64,000 nucleotides of DNA from Methanosarcina mazei S-6 (lineage in GTDB: Archaea > Halobacteriota > Methanosarcinia > Methanosarcinales > Methanosarcinaceae). Of the stretch, positions 44,902-54,626 are shown one piece after another; position 1 is the stretch's first letter; every line of letters begins with the position of its first letter. Made by a program: the position numbers and the translations under genes. The stretch is from the NCBI RefSeq assembly GCF_000970205.1, contig NZ_CP009512.1:4030001-4094000 (forward strand). Reading direction: 5' to 3'. Under the pieces are notes generated by a model. That model did not search any database and was not told the origin of the DNA. It saw only the letters and a list, made by a program, of their open reading frames with translations.

Positions 44902-47286
44902 ATGACAGGCGAGATTTTCTTAACCGATGACGAATTGTCTGACAGCCAGCCAGTGCGAAAGGCACTTACCGGGCTTTCTATCTCTTCCCTCCCTAAAAAT
45001 GACAAGTTATCTGACAACCAGCCCGTGCAGAAGACACTTGATGGGCTGTCTGTCTCTCCCCTCCCCAAAGTCAGGACAACAGAAGGTTTCATTCTCAACT
45101 GGGACAGGAATATCATTGTAAGCCAGCTTCTGAAAGAAACAAAATTGAGCGAGATCTTTTACAGCAAGCCCGCAATCACAAAAGAAGAAGCCATTGACAT
45201 TGCAAAAGAAGCTGAAAAAATCATCCGAAAAATGAATATCAAGTTCCTATCAGGCCCTCTTATACGGGAAATAGTAAACAATATTCTGCTTGACAGGGGG
45301 CATGTGGAATGGAGAAACATTATGACAAGAGTCGGGGCATCCGTCTACGATGCTTATGAAATCGACTCAGGATACGGCTTCGGGGCAAACGACAATGCAA
45401 ACCAGCTGAACAATGCCGAGACGTCCCACAAGAGAAAAGCCGACAAAATGTCCAAAGAGCAAAACCTCCTCCTGATGCCAAAAGAGCTTTCAGACCTGCA
45501 CTTAAACGGCGACTTCCATATCCATGACCTTGAATACATGGGCACAAGGCCTTTCTGCCAGGACTGGGACCTTCGATACTTCTTCTACTATGGGCTCATG
45601 CCTGATGGAGTGGGCACACAGTCAAGTGTTGCAAAACCCGCAAAGAATGCAGAGGTAGCTTTCCTTCATGCTGTTAAGGCAATGGGCTCAGCTCAGACTA
45701 ACTTTGCAGGCGGGCAGGGATTTTACAATTTCCTGACTTTTATTGCACCCTATCTGGAAGGCAAATCCGGGAATGAGATCAAACAGCTTATGCAGATGTT
45801 CGTTTATGAAATGATGCAGATGATGTGTGCAAGAGGCGGACAGACTGTTTTCTCCTCAGTCCAGCTTTCCCCCGGTGTCCCGAAGCTCTGGAAAAATATC
45901 CCGGTTGTTGCCATGGGCATGGTCTGGGACGGAAAGCAGGCACCTCTCAGGACATACGGCGAATTCGAAACAGAAGTTCGCCTCGGATTTAAGGCTCTTA
46001 TGGACGTTATGCTTGAAGGAGACGCCTGGGGCAAGCCTTTCAGTTTCCCCAAGCCTGAGATTTCTCTCGAACCCGACTTCATGGAAGAAGACGAAGATTT
46101 CAACAGGGCTCACCCCGAACTTCCGACTTATAAAGAACTTTACAGGCTGACCTTTGAACTGGCTGCCAAATTCGGGACCCCTTACTTTGATAACCAGCTT
46201 CCCGAGTACAGAGGCGCAGGAGAAGGAATTTCATGTTACCAGTGCTGTGCTTACCAGTTCTCTGCAAACCCCACAGATGATAAAGAATTTGATGACAAAC
46301 TGCACTTCAGGGATGGAAAGCACTTTTCAATGGGCTCGTGGATGGTCCTGTCTTTAAACTGCCCGAGGGCCGCATACAGGGCTGAATATGATGATGAGAA
46401 GCTGTTCACAGAACTCAAGAATCTGATGAACAGAGGTGTGGAAGTCTTCAAAATCAAGAGAAAATGGATGAACAGCCTGATAAAGAAAAACAGAATTCCC
46501 TTTGCAGCTCAGTGCCCCAAAGACCCGAATACCGGGGAAAAAGGAGCAATGGCTGTGGACTTTGACAGCCTTGTATATACAATAGGGGTTGTGGGAATCA
46601 ATGAGATGGTCCAGTACCATACAGGCTACCAGATACATGAGTCTCCTGTTGCGTACAAGCTTGCTATCAGGGCTATGTTCGAAATGAAGATGCATGCCCA
46701 GAAGCTTTCGAAAGAAAATAGCATGGAAATTGCCCTTGCAAGGACTCCGGCAGAAACTACAGCCCAGCGCTTTGCAGTGTCTGACCTCCTGCACAGGGAA
46801 TATGCTGATAAAGCAAAGCTCACGATTAAAGGCGACCTGAAAACCGCAATGAAGGAGTTTAACGAGACTCGCGACCTGCCGATTTACTATACCAATGGTA
46901 CCCATATACCGCCAGGGGCTGATGTCTCCCTGCCTGAAAGGATAAAGTATGAGCATACTTTCTTCCCGATAGTTGACGGAGGAAATATTATGCATATCTG
47001 GCTTGGAGAGGGAAAGCCCGATCCCGACGGTCTGCAGGAGCTTGCCATGCATATAGCAAAGAACACACAAACAGGTTACTTTGCCTTCACAAGGGACATG
47101 ACCGTGTGCACTGATGAAGGGTATGTAGCAGCCGGTCTGCTGGACAGATGCCCTAAATGCGGGTCCGAAAATGTTCAGCACCTCTCAAGGATTACTGGAT
47201 ACCTCCAGTCCGTAGAAGGCTGGAACAGGGGCAAACGCCAGGAACTCAGGGACAGGAAAAGATACGGTACAAGGGAGCTCAGATGA
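44902..47286 (+). CDS. nrdD: Anaerobic (class III) ribonucleoside-triphosphate reductase NrdD
   Basis: The 794-aa protein reduces ribonucleotides to deoxyribonucleotides with a glycyl radical. The radical Gly is at about residue 766 in RITGYLQSVEGWNRGKRQE. A CPKC zinc pair stands 10-15 residues before it, and finger-loop and HLHD-type motifs (DLHLNGDFHIHDLEYM) are in the middle. GISCYQCCAYQ supplies active-site cysteines. An ATP-cone-like N-terminal segment (ILNWDRNIIVSQLLKETKLSE) is present. Before it lies a tandem duplication of 24 codons (LSDSQPVRKALTGLSI / LSDNQPVQKTLDGLSV) that is not part of the usual family. Electrons should come from nrdH; activation from nrdG. Confidence 0.95.
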   Translation: MTGEIFLTDDELSDSQPVRKALTGLSISSLPKNDKLSDNQPVQKTLDGLSVSPLPKVRTTEGFILNWDRNIIVSQLLKETKLSEIFYSKPAITKEEAIDIAKEAEKIIRKMNIKFLSGPLIREIVNNILLDRGHVEWRNIMTRVGASVYDAYEIDSGYGFGANDNANQLNNAETSHKRKADKMSKEQNLLLMPKELSDLHLNGDFHIHDLEYMGTRPFCQDWDLRYFFYYGLMPDGVGTQSSVAKPAKNAEVAFLHAVKAMGSAQTNFAGGQGFYNFLTFIAPYLEGKSGNEIKQLMQMFVYEMMQMMCARGGQTVFSSVQLSPGVPKLWKNIPVVAMGMVWDGKQAPLRTYGEFETEVRLGFKALMDVMLEGDAWGKPFSFPKPEISLEPDFMEEDEDFNRAHPELPTYKELYRLTFELAAKFGTPYFDNQLPEYRGAGEGISCYQCCAYQFSANPTDDKEFDDKLHFRDGKHFSMGSWMVLSLNCPRAAYRAEYDDEKLFTELKNLMNRGVEVFKIKRKWMNSLIKKNRIPFAAQCPKDPNTGEKGAMAVDFDSLVYTIGVVGINEMVQYHTGYQIHESPVAYKLAIRAMFEMKMHAQKLSKENSMEIALARTPAETTAQRFAVSDLLHREYADKAKLTIKGDLKTAMKEFNETRDLPIYYTNGTHIPPGADVSLPERIKYEHTFFPIVDGGNIMHIWLGEGKPDPDGLQELAMHIAKNTQTGYFAFTRDMTVCTDEGYVAAGLLDRCPKCGSENVQHLSRITGYLQSVEGWNRGKRQELRDRKRYGTRELR

Positions 47287-47329
47287 GTTCCCCTAGCTCT
47301 TTTTTACACAAATAAGCTGGAATATAAAA

Positions 47330-48121
47330 ATGGGAACTGCTATGAGAGTAAATTACGCAGGTGTCGTCCCTCTTTCAACCCTTGACTGGACAGGAAAGTC
47401 TGCATTCACTATCTTTTTCCGAGGATGCCCTCTACGCTGCCCTTATTGCCAGAACCATCCGTATCTTGAGGGGACCGGGCTTGTAGAACTTGAATTTGTG
47501 GAAGAAAAAATTAAAAGCTCGAAGCCTTTTGTAAGCGCGGTTGTTTTTTCGGGAGGGGAACCTCTTATGCAGGCAGGTATCGTGGACCTTGCTGAGTTTG
47601 CAAAGAATCTCGGGCTTTCCGTGGGGATTCACACAAACGGCTGCTACCCTGAAAGGGCAGCCGAAATGATCGAAAGAAAACTTGTTGATAAGTTTTTTAT
47701 TGATGTAAAAGCTCCTCTCGACGATCCCGAGCTCTATGGAAAGGTTGCAGGATATGAAAGTGGAGAAACGAACATTTCCCCTTCAAGGACGCCTGAGAAG
47801 ATTACTGCAGCCGTCGCAAAAACTATTAAGACTGCAGATGCCAGCGGGCTGGAGTTTGAACTCAGAACAACCGTCTTCAGAGACTTTATAGGAGGCGAAG
47901 AGGAAATTTCCCGAATTGTGACCTGGATCTCGGAAAACGTGAAAAATAAAGACGTTACCTATGTTTTGCAGCAGGGTATCCCGGAACATAGCCTTCAGGA
48001 AAATCTAAGAGATATCAGAGTTCTGGGAAGGGAAGAACTTTTTGAGCTTGGAAAAATAGCAAAGAGCCACCTGAAAAAAGTAAGAATAAGAACAAAAGAA
48101 GAAGGCGAAGAAGTTGTTTGA
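47330..48121 (+). CDS. nrdG: Anaerobic ribonucleotide reductase activase NrdG
   Basis: The 263-aa radical SAM protein has its 4Fe-4S motif C33-x3-C37-x2-C40 (in RGCPLRCPYCQN) and the SAM-binding FSGGEPLMQAG and HTNGCYPE segments. It makes the glycyl radical on NrdD. It is longer than the bacterial NrdG (about 155 aa), as archaeal class III activases usually are. An ATG at 47330 and one at 47342 are both possible; the first follows TGGAAT and the second GGGAA. The gene follows nrdD after 43 bp in the same operon. Confidence 0.92.
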   Translation: MGTAMRVNYAGVVPLSTLDWTGKSAFTIFFRGCPLRCPYCQNHPYLEGTGLVELEFVEEKIKSSKPFVSAVVFSGGEPLMQAGIVDLAEFAKNLGLSVGIHTNGCYPERAAEMIERKLVDKFFIDVKAPLDDPELYGKVAGYESGETNISPSRTPEKITAAVAKTIKTADASGLEFELRTTVFRDFIGGEEEISRIVTWISENVKNKDVTYVLQQGIPEHSLQENLRDIRVLGREELFELGKIAKSHLKKVRIRTKEEGEEVV

Positions 48122-48199
48122 TTTGTCGAAACCATCAAGCAGTTTTATTCAGGCTATTATTAAACAACATTCCGGGCCAAACCATCAGATTTATAACGA

Positions 48200-48338
48200 T
48201 AACTGGCTACTTTAGCAAAATTTACTGAATAATTTTACAAAATTTACCCGAAATTGACTACTTTTGGAGAGTTTACCGGTAATTGACTACTTTAGCAGAG
48301 TTTACCGGAAATTGATTGCTTTAGCAGAATTTACTATT
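48200..48338. repeat. 29-bp tandem repeat, about 5 decayed copies
   Basis: Units like ATTGACTACTTTAGCAGAG, then TTTACCGGA, recur at 48252, 48281 and 48310, with two more decayed or shortened copies at 48200-48251. They lie in the 800-bp gene-free gap (48122-48920) after nrdG. Confidence 0.85.
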
Positions 48339-48424
48339 GAATCCTGCCGAAAAGATAACACCGGCATTTTTATTAGCATTCTGCTGGCACTTTTTAATTA
48401 TTTAGTTTCATTTTCAGGAATTTG

Positions 48425-48529
48425 TTTAAAAATGATAAATTTTATCTTTTGTACAGTTTTATTACACTTTTTTGAATTTATTTAAAAATGATCAATTTTA
48501 TCTTTTGTACAGTTTTATTACACTTTTTT
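48425..48529. repeat. 56-bp tandem duplication
   Basis: A 49-bp stretch starting TTTAAAAATGAT is repeated at 48425 and 48481 with one base change. It is A/T-rich and has no gene. Degenerate repeats of ATTCTTGCTGT follow at about 48727 and 48746. The gap ends with AAAATGACC at the thiL start. Confidence 0.9.
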
Positions 48530-48920
48530 TACAGGAAAAATTGTCCAGGAAGAAAGTCAGGAAAAACAGGTTATAGGTTCAAATTGATTTGAAGTTTACA
48601 AAAGTCTTATACATGTGGAAAATAAAAAGAAATTGATTCAACCCCTGTAAACCCCTGCTTATATCCGGGTTCCGAAGAGAGAAAAGACTGATATCCTGGA
48701 GCGTTTTCCAGAGTACATTCATTAATATTCTTGCTGTGTATCCGATATGTTCTTGCTGTATATCCGATAGATATCGAAAAGTCCTTTACAGTTGCCACAA
48801 AATTTTTGTGTAACTTTCAGGGTTACAAAAATTAAATAAAGGAGATTGACTCAGTCAATCTTAGCCCAAAAAAGGGAAAACATCTACAAAAAAGAAATAG
48901 GAAGTAATCGCTTCTAAAAA

Positions 48921-49940
48921 ATGACCATGAAAGAAACAAAAGTGTCTTCAATCGGAGAGCGTGCTTTAATCTCGCGCTTATCTGAGATTTTCAATGCCCC
49001 TGATGGAGAGGAAAGAAGACAGGAAGAAGTCCTGATAGGTGCCGGTTCTGATGACTGTGCTGTCCTTGACCTGAAAGGTGAAGACTACCTGGTTGTTACG
49101 ACTGATATGCTTCACATGACCACAGATTTTCCTGAAGGGATGACCCCCTGGCAGATGGGCTGGATGTCTGCAGCCGTAAACCTGAGCGATATAGCTGCCA
49201 TGGGTGCAGAGCCCACAGGGCTGCTAATGGCAATAGGCATGCCTTCGGATACCGAAATCGCTTTTGTCGAAGAGCTTGCAAAAGGAATACAGGCATGTGC
49301 CGCGTTCTGCGGGACTTCTGTTATAGGAGGCGACCTTGATACCCATGCCGAGCTGACAATTACAGGGACAGCCCTGGGAAGAGTTAAAAAAAGTCAGCTC
49401 CTCCTTCGAAAAGGGGCAAAACCCGGAGACCTTGTCTGTGTTACGGGATATGCAGGATCAGCCGGAGCTGCCCTTAAAGCGGTCCAGTTAAAAAAACCGG
49501 TGAGTAAAAACGTCCTGAAAGCTCTTTTTGAACCGATCCCACGTACAAGGGAAGCTAAACAGCTTGCTGAGTCGGGTGCGGTCACGTCCATGATGGACAC
49601 GAGTGACGGACTTGCTATGTCTCTTTACGACCTTTCCAGGCAGAGTAAAACAGGATTTAAAATCCGGGAAAATGCCCTTCCAATTCTCCCGGAAGTCAGG
49701 AAGTTTGCCTCAGGTCCAGAAGAACTTCTGGAATTTGCACTTTATACAGGCGGAGACTTCGAACTTATTTTTACAATTGATCCGGAACGCCTAAAAAAAG
49801 TACAAAATATATGTAACTTGACTATCATAGGAGAATGCACAGAGTATGAAACTGGTATCATGCTTGAATCCCCGGAATGCAGGCTGACAGCTATAAAACA
49901 GCTGGGATACCAGCAGCTAAAAGCCGAAACGGCTGATTAG
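48921..49940 (+). CDS. thiL: Thiamine-monophosphate kinase ThiL
   Basis: The 339-aa protein belongs to the PurM/SelD-like ATP-grasp fold family. It has the ThiL pattern: IGAGSDDCAVLDL (metal-binding Asp pair), TTDMLHMTTDFP, MGWMSAAVNLSDIAAMGAEPTGLL, GGDLDTHAELTITGTALG and SMMDTSDGLAMSL. It phosphorylates thiamine monophosphate to thiamine diphosphate, the last step in making the cofactor. The ATG at 48921 (MTMKETK) is taken; an ATG three codons on is also possible. It stands alone, 173 bp before the surface protein. Confidence 0.94.
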   Translation: MTMKETKVSSIGERALISRLSEIFNAPDGEERRQEEVLIGAGSDDCAVLDLKGEDYLVVTTDMLHMTTDFPEGMTPWQMGWMSAAVNLSDIAAMGAEPTGLLMAIGMPSDTEIAFVEELAKGIQACAAFCGTSVIGGDLDTHAELTITGTALGRVKKSQLLLRKGAKPGDLVCVTGYAGSAGAALKAVQLKKPVSKNVLKALFEPIPRTREAKQLAESGAVTSMMDTSDGLAMSLYDLSRQSKTGFKIRENALPILPEVRKFASGPEELLEFALYTGGDFELIFTIDPERLKKVQNICNLTIIGECTEYETGIMLESPECRLTAIKQLGYQQLKAETAD

Positions 49941-50113
49941 CTTTCCTGAATAACTGACGTTAATCCCCCATATATTAAAAGCCTGAAATGAAAGAAAAAA
50001 TTAAGAAATAAAGACTGGAAGGCTTATACTACCATAAAAATAGACAGAACTTCAGGCTGAATTGACTGATTAATAATTATATAATTTATGCACAAGGTTC
50101 AGAAGGATAGAAT

Positions 50114-53100
50114 ATGAAAAAAGATGGTCTACAAATATTTACAGCAATTCTGGTGCTGGGACTATTATTCTGTGGGACTGCAGGCGCAGTTCCGATTGTA
50201 ATAGGAGAGATTACCCCCTCACAGAATTCTACTGTTACAGGGACGGTGGGAGCAACTCAAACATTCACCATTCCTTTAAACGAAACAGCCAGCGTTATAT
50301 GGACTGAAAATGGCACGTCCACAACAATACCCACTGGTGACGGCAACATCGCAACTCTCAATCATGTTATCCAGACTGGCTCGTACCCGGTGACAGCTTC
50401 CATAGACGGTGCAGGGCAAATATCATCCTGGAATGTTGAAAGTACACCAGGAGTACCGGTTATCACTTTATCTAACCCTTCGTCGTCAAGTGTCAGCGGT
50501 AATGTAGGAGAATCAAGAACATTCACTGCGACTGTAGAGCCGGCAGCCGATATGTCATGGTACCTTAATGGAAATTTCCTTTACACAAATGCGTCTGTTG
50601 TTGAGTCTTCATATACAAACAGTTCTGCAGTAGCAGGCACATACACACTTGAAGTAAGAGCACAGAACTCTAATGGAGCTGCAGAACCAAAATCCTGGAC
50701 ATGGACAGTAGGTTCTTCAACAAATGGGATTCCTGTAGAGGTCAATCCTGCAGAAGGAAAAGTTGAAGTATCACAGGGAGAGACCAGGAATTTCTATGTT
50801 AATTCCACAAACAGCCAGAACATAAAAGTGGAATGGTTTGTCAATGATGAAACATCGTCCAGGAAAACTCAAGACGGTGTGACCTCATCGCTATATGAAT
50901 TCAAGGAGAGCAATTCAGGTTCTTATACGCTTAAAGCAGTAGTCACTGATCCCAGCGGCAATTATGATGCAGTGACAAAGACATGGAACGTAACAGTCCA
51001 GTCCAAATATTATTCAAGCGGGAACAGGATCTGGGATGAAGGCCTTGGGTTATCCAGAACATATACCTGGAATGCCCAGAGTTATTCGGGCTTCTATTAC
51101 GACCTTGATTCCGGAGTGTCTTCTGAAGAGATGACCATCAAGGATATAGGCAGAAATATAGATTCCGGAAACATCGAGTACATTACAAGGCCTACTGAAA
51201 CCGACTTTGAGTACAAAGGCTGGGGTTCATACCAGATAATAGGGTTCATGGCAGAGAAATACTTTGCAGGCTACAATGATAACACTACAATTGAAAGTGT
51301 GGACGATGTAAGCCTGATATCAGATGGTGTACTTGCCAAGATCCTGATTGACAGCGATGACAAAGCGTCCGCATATTCAGGAGATTCCTTTGAACTTGAA
51401 GATGGATATGCACTGAACATTGTTGAAGTCGATGTTAATGGTAATAGTGTCTGGGTCCAGCTTGAAAAGGATGGAGATGTGGTAGATGACAATTTCATTT
51501 CCTCCGGTCAGGACTATGTTTATGAAACCGAAGTCGGAGAGGCAGAAGACGTACCAATAATCATAATCCATTTCGGCACGGTTTTCGCAGGCACAGAGAC
51601 CTCTGCTGTCTTCATACAGGGTATCTTCCAGGTATCTGACACTTATGTGGAGCTTGCAAGTGGAGATTCCTTCGGGGAAATGGAAGTTACCTCCCTCAGC
51701 AGCAATGAAATAAAAATGAAAAATGAGGACGATATAAGCCTTGACAAAGGTGACACAATCGACCTTATGGGCAAGATACAGATTCAGGTAGCTGACGACA
51801 GCACATTGCGCTTTGCCCCAATACTTGACACCTCTGAAGAAGGAATTTATGAACTGCGCGGGACTGTTTATGATAAGGATGTCGATGGAGACTCCCTTCC
51901 AACCTGGACACCCCTTAACTTTGAAGGCTTTTACTACAGCATAGATGAGGGAATAGGAACCGAACAGCTGGAAATTAAAGAGTTGAAGGACAGGACCATT
52001 CCAGACGGAGCACTGGTCTACACATCCAGACCTCAGCCCGTTCAATTTGAACACAAATCCTGGGGCAATTTCACAGTTGTAGGTTTCATGGCAAAGAAAT
52101 ACTTTGCAGGATACCCCGAGGGTGCCGTTGGAGGTAAAATTGACGACGTGAGCCTTCTTTCGGACAGTGTCCTTTCAGAAGTCCTTACAGACAGCGATGA
52201 TAAACGGTCCATGTACTCAGGAGACTCCTTTGAACTTGAAGAAGGCTATTCACTGAACATCCTGGAAGTGGACATTAATGGAAATAGCGTCTGGGTCCAG
52301 CTTGAAAAGGATGGAGATGTAGTAGATGACGATTTCATCACTTCAGGAGCTGACTACGTCTACGAAACTGAACTGGGAGAAGCAGAAGATATACCCGTAA
52401 TCATTGTCCATTTCGGCACGGTTTTTGCAGGCACAGAGACCTCTGCTGTCTTCATAGAGGGAATCTTCCAGATCTCGGATGAGTACATCGAAATTAACAG
52501 TGGAGACACCTTCGATGAGATGGAGATCACCAGTGTCTCGTCAGACAGCATCACAATGAAGAATGAAGATAGCATCGGGCTTGGTGAAGACGAAACAGTC
52601 GATGTTATGGGTGATGTCAAGTTCAAGACAGCTGACGACAAAACTCTCAGGTTCTACCCCTTCGTTGAGGTTGAGACTGAAAGTAACTCCAGCAGAGAAC
52701 TTAAGATCAACCTGCCTGGTGAAGTCATAATAGGCGATACCATCAATATCGAAGTAACTGCAGCTGATAATCCAATTGAAGGCATTACAGTAAAGGTCAA
52801 TACAACCAGCCTGGGCAAGACAAATGCAGATGGAATTGTCGAGTACACAGCTGAAGAAGAAGGAACCTTCAAGATCACCGCAGAGAAAGATGGGTATACT
52901 ACAGCAAACAAGAACATGAAAGTTATTCCTCCGAAAGAGAAAATGAGCCTCAATATTACTCCTGAAACGGTATATGTGGGAGACACAATCACAATAGAGG
53001 CCTTAAAGACAGTAGGAGGAAACCCGATTGAGAATGTAAATATCTCTATAGACGGCACTGCTGCTGGAAAGACCGGCTCTGACGGAAAGTTCACATATGC

Positions 53101-53608
53101 CACAGAAGAAGTCGGTAAAATCAAGATAAGTGCTACCGCAGAGGGCTTCCTTGAAAAAAGCGTTGATGTTGACGTAAAAGACTATGAAGCTATCTTCAAG
53201 TTCTCCAACCTGGTAGTTGACCCGATAGAGGTCAGAGCCGGAAAGGAGGCAAAGATAACTGTTGACGCCACAAACGAGGGTAATGCTGCAGGGGAATATA
53301 ATGTGGAATTGTTTGTTAACGACACCTCGGTTGATTCCCAGCAGATTGCTCTTGATGTGGGAGAAAGCATAACATTAACCTTCGAACACAGCGAAGAAAC
53401 TCCAGGCGAGTATAGCGTAAAAATAGCGGATCAGGAAACTACCTATACGGTAAAAGAAAAGTCTTCTGCTCTGCTTTACGTCCTGCTAGGTATTATCCTG
53501 CTACTGGTCGGCGGGATAGCATACATGTTTACCAAGGGAGGCTGGACTGTGGCAACTCTCCAGGCCAAGGTAGACGAACTCGTTAAATCAGCAAACCTGA
53601 AAAAATGA
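50114..53608 (+). CDS. S-layer family (DUF1608) surface protein with membrane anchor
   Basis: The 1164-aa protein has a signal peptide (to about residue 25, ending in FCGTAGA), several Ig/PKD-like modules (26-300) and two tandem S-layer family duplication domains. The domain copies run at about 302-573 and 576-850; both carry FAGY and FGTVFAGTETSAVFI signatures. Two further beta-sandwich modules and a CARDB-like module (about 1032-1115) come next. One hydrophobic helix (LLYVLLGIILLLVGGIAYMF, about 1117-1139) is followed by a charged cytoplasmic tail. It resembles the Methanosarcina S-layer protein but is longer and adds Ig modules, so it may be a minor or condition-specific surface layer or adhesin. 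Many NxT/NxS sites suggest N-glycosylation. Confidence 0.88.
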   Translation: MKKDGLQIFTAILVLGLLFCGTAGAVPIVIGEITPSQNSTVTGTVGATQTFTIPLNETASVIWTENGTSTTIPTGDGNIATLNHVIQTGSYPVTASIDGAGQISSWNVESTPGVPVITLSNPSSSSVSGNVGESRTFTATVEPAADMSWYLNGNFLYTNASVVESSYTNSSAVAGTYTLEVRAQNSNGAAEPKSWTWTVGSSTNGIPVEVNPAEGKVEVSQGETRNFYVNSTNSQNIKVEWFVNDETSSRKTQDGVTSSLYEFKESNSGSYTLKAVVTDPSGNYDAVTKTWNVTVQSKYYSSGNRIWDEGLGLSRTYTWNAQSYSGFYYDLDSGVSSEEMTIKDIGRNIDSGNIEYITRPTETDFEYKGWGSYQIIGFMAEKYFAGYNDNTTIESVDDVSLISDGVLAKILIDSDDKASAYSGDSFELEDGYALNIVEVDVNGNSVWVQLEKDGDVVDDNFISSGQDYVYETEVGEAEDVPIIIIHFGTVFAGTETSAVFIQGIFQVSDTYVELASGDSFGEMEVTSLSSNEIKMKNEDDISLDKGDTIDLMGKIQIQVADDSTLRFAPILDTSEEGIYELRGTVYDKDVDGDSLPTWTPLNFEGFYYSIDEGIGTEQLEIKELKDRTIPDGALVYTSRPQPVQFEHKSWGNFTVVGFMAKKYFAGYPEGAVGGKIDDVSLLSDSVLSEVLTDSDDKRSMYSGDSFELEEGYSLNILEVDINGNSVWVQLEKDGDVVDDDFITSGADYVYETELGEAEDIPVIIVHFGTVFAGTETSAVFIEGIFQISDEYIEINSGDTFDEMEITSVSSDSITMKNEDSIGLGEDETVDVMGDVKFKTADDKTLRFYPFVEVETESNSSRELKINLPGEVIIGDTINIEVTAADNPIEGITVKVNTTSLGKTNADGIVEYTAEEEGTFKITAEKDGYTTANKNMKVIPPKEKMSLNITPETVYVGDTITIEALKTVGGNPIENVNISIDGTAAGKTGSDGKFTYATEEVGKIKISATAEGFLEKSVDVDVKDYEAIFKFSNLVVDPIEVRAGKEAKITVDATNEGNAAGEYNVELFVNDTSVDSQQIALDVGESITLTFEHSEETPGEYSVKIADQETTYTVKEKSSALLYVLLGIILLLVGGIAYMFTKGGWTVATLQAKVDELVKSANLKK

Positions 53609-53655
53609 AACGATAAAAAGCAGAGAAAAGTCCAGATAAAAAAAAGTTTAAATTT

Positions 53656-53686
53656 CCCGCGTTAAATAAAAACGCGGGTTTCTTTT
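53656..53686 (+). terminator. Strong terminator of the surface protein gene
   Basis: CCCGCGTT (53656-53663) pairs with AACGCGGG (53671-53678), followed by TTTCTTTT. It is 48 bp after the stop codon and lies between convergent genes. Confidence 0.85.
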
Positions 53687-53720
53687 CTATTTTTAAAAGC
53701 ACTGTTTAAAATCGCTCTTT

Positions 53721-54251
53721 TTATTCCATTTTCTTGAGCGCGCGCTCAATAGCATCTATCAGACTGTTCTTCGGAGCTATGGTTGTAACCGGGATGTTAA
53801 GGATTTTTTCCACTGTAGGACCTACGATAGGAGCGCAGACCAGGGCTTTTGCCCCGTCCCTTTCGGCATTTACAGCAGAGATAATTGCATCTTCCATAGA
53901 TGTTGCCGAGTATTCCCTGATGGTGACAAGCCTGCCACCGATCTTTTTCTTTGTTTCCACGATATTGTCAAGTACGGATCTGGCTGCAATTACAGCGATA
54001 AATTCTCCACTATCTGATTCCTTAATATCACGGATAGTTTTTACAATCTGACGAAGGGTTTTTATGTTAGGGTCCCGGTTACCCGATAGGATCTTATAGA
54101 GGGTGCTCGGGGGGATGTTCGCCTTTTTCGCAAAATCCACTGCAGTCAGGTTAAGGTCTTCCTTAATAACAGCGGAAAGTGTTTTCTGAAACACTTCGTC
54201 GGACTCAAATGCGGATTTGATGACCTTGTCTGCAACATTCATTAAATTCAA
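53721..54251 (-). CDS. HTH transcriptional regulator with C-terminal sensor-like domain
   Basis: The 176-aa protein has an XRE-type helix-turn-helix near residues 30-70 (LTAVDFAKKANIPPSTLYKILSG). A C-terminal alpha/beta domain of about 100 residues (FIAVIAARSVLDNIV, ALVCAPIVGPTVEKILNIPVTTIAP) follows, as found in a conserved archaeal regulator family. Its ligand is unknown. An inverted repeat just upstream of the start (54260-54304) suggests autoregulation. It is divergent from the ABC importer genes and may also control them. Confidence 0.8.
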   Translation of the reverse strand: MNLMNVADKVIKSAFESDEVFQKTLSAVIKEDLNLTAVDFAKKANIPPSTLYKILSGNRDPNIKTLRQIVKTIRDIKESDSGEFIAVIAARSVLDNIVETKKKIGGRLVTIREYSATSMEDAIISAVNAERDGAKALVCAPIVGPTVEKILNIPVTTIAPKNSLIDAIERALKKME

Positions 54252-54259
54252 CCTCTGAT

Positions 54260-54304
54260 CCTGTAAAAGATTTTGACAAATATTGAGAATTTACGTTTTA
54301 CAGG
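54260..54304. promoter_or_regulatory. Inverted repeat upstream of the HTH gene
   Basis: CCTGTAAAA (54260-54268) and TTTTACAGG (54296-54304) are exact complements with a 27-nt spacer, starting 9 bp upstream of the HTH start at 54251. A TATA-like AAGTATATATAG at about 54378-54390 lies upstream in the gap. Confidence 0.45.
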
Positions 54305-54565
54305 AGTTTTTATTCCTAAATGAGAAATATATCCAGAAGTATTAATACATTTGGGTTATAATAGAAACGCATTTGAGAAAGTATATATAGCAAATTTCAG
54401 ACAATATTAACACGTAAGAGGTTAATCTCTATTTTCACGGTGATTCTTCTTTCAATGAGAAAATGAAAGGATGGGAGGGGGATGGCTTTTTGAATAAATG
54501 TAAAAAAAGCCAGCAAAAAGGGAGTGAAAAATCTGCAAGATTTTCCTGAAGAGAACCCTATCCCA

Positions 54566-54591
54566 GTAGATCTTATTTAGCAGGTAGATCT
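54566..54591 (+). promoter_or_regulatory. Direct repeat of GTAGATCT before the ABC operon
   Basis: GTAGATCT occurs at 54566-54573 and 54584-54591, each with the AGATCT palindrome, with starts 18 bp apart and 36 bp before the next start codon. It could be an operator for the importer genes or part of the promoter. Confidence 0.35.
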
Positions 54592-54626
54592 ATAGTGTAA
54601 GAAGAGGCAATTATTGAGGTGAAGTT

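Noticed and set aside
48264-48485. 73-codon frame within the tandem repeats after nrdG
   Set aside because: Made almost entirely from repeat units; composition follows the repeat.
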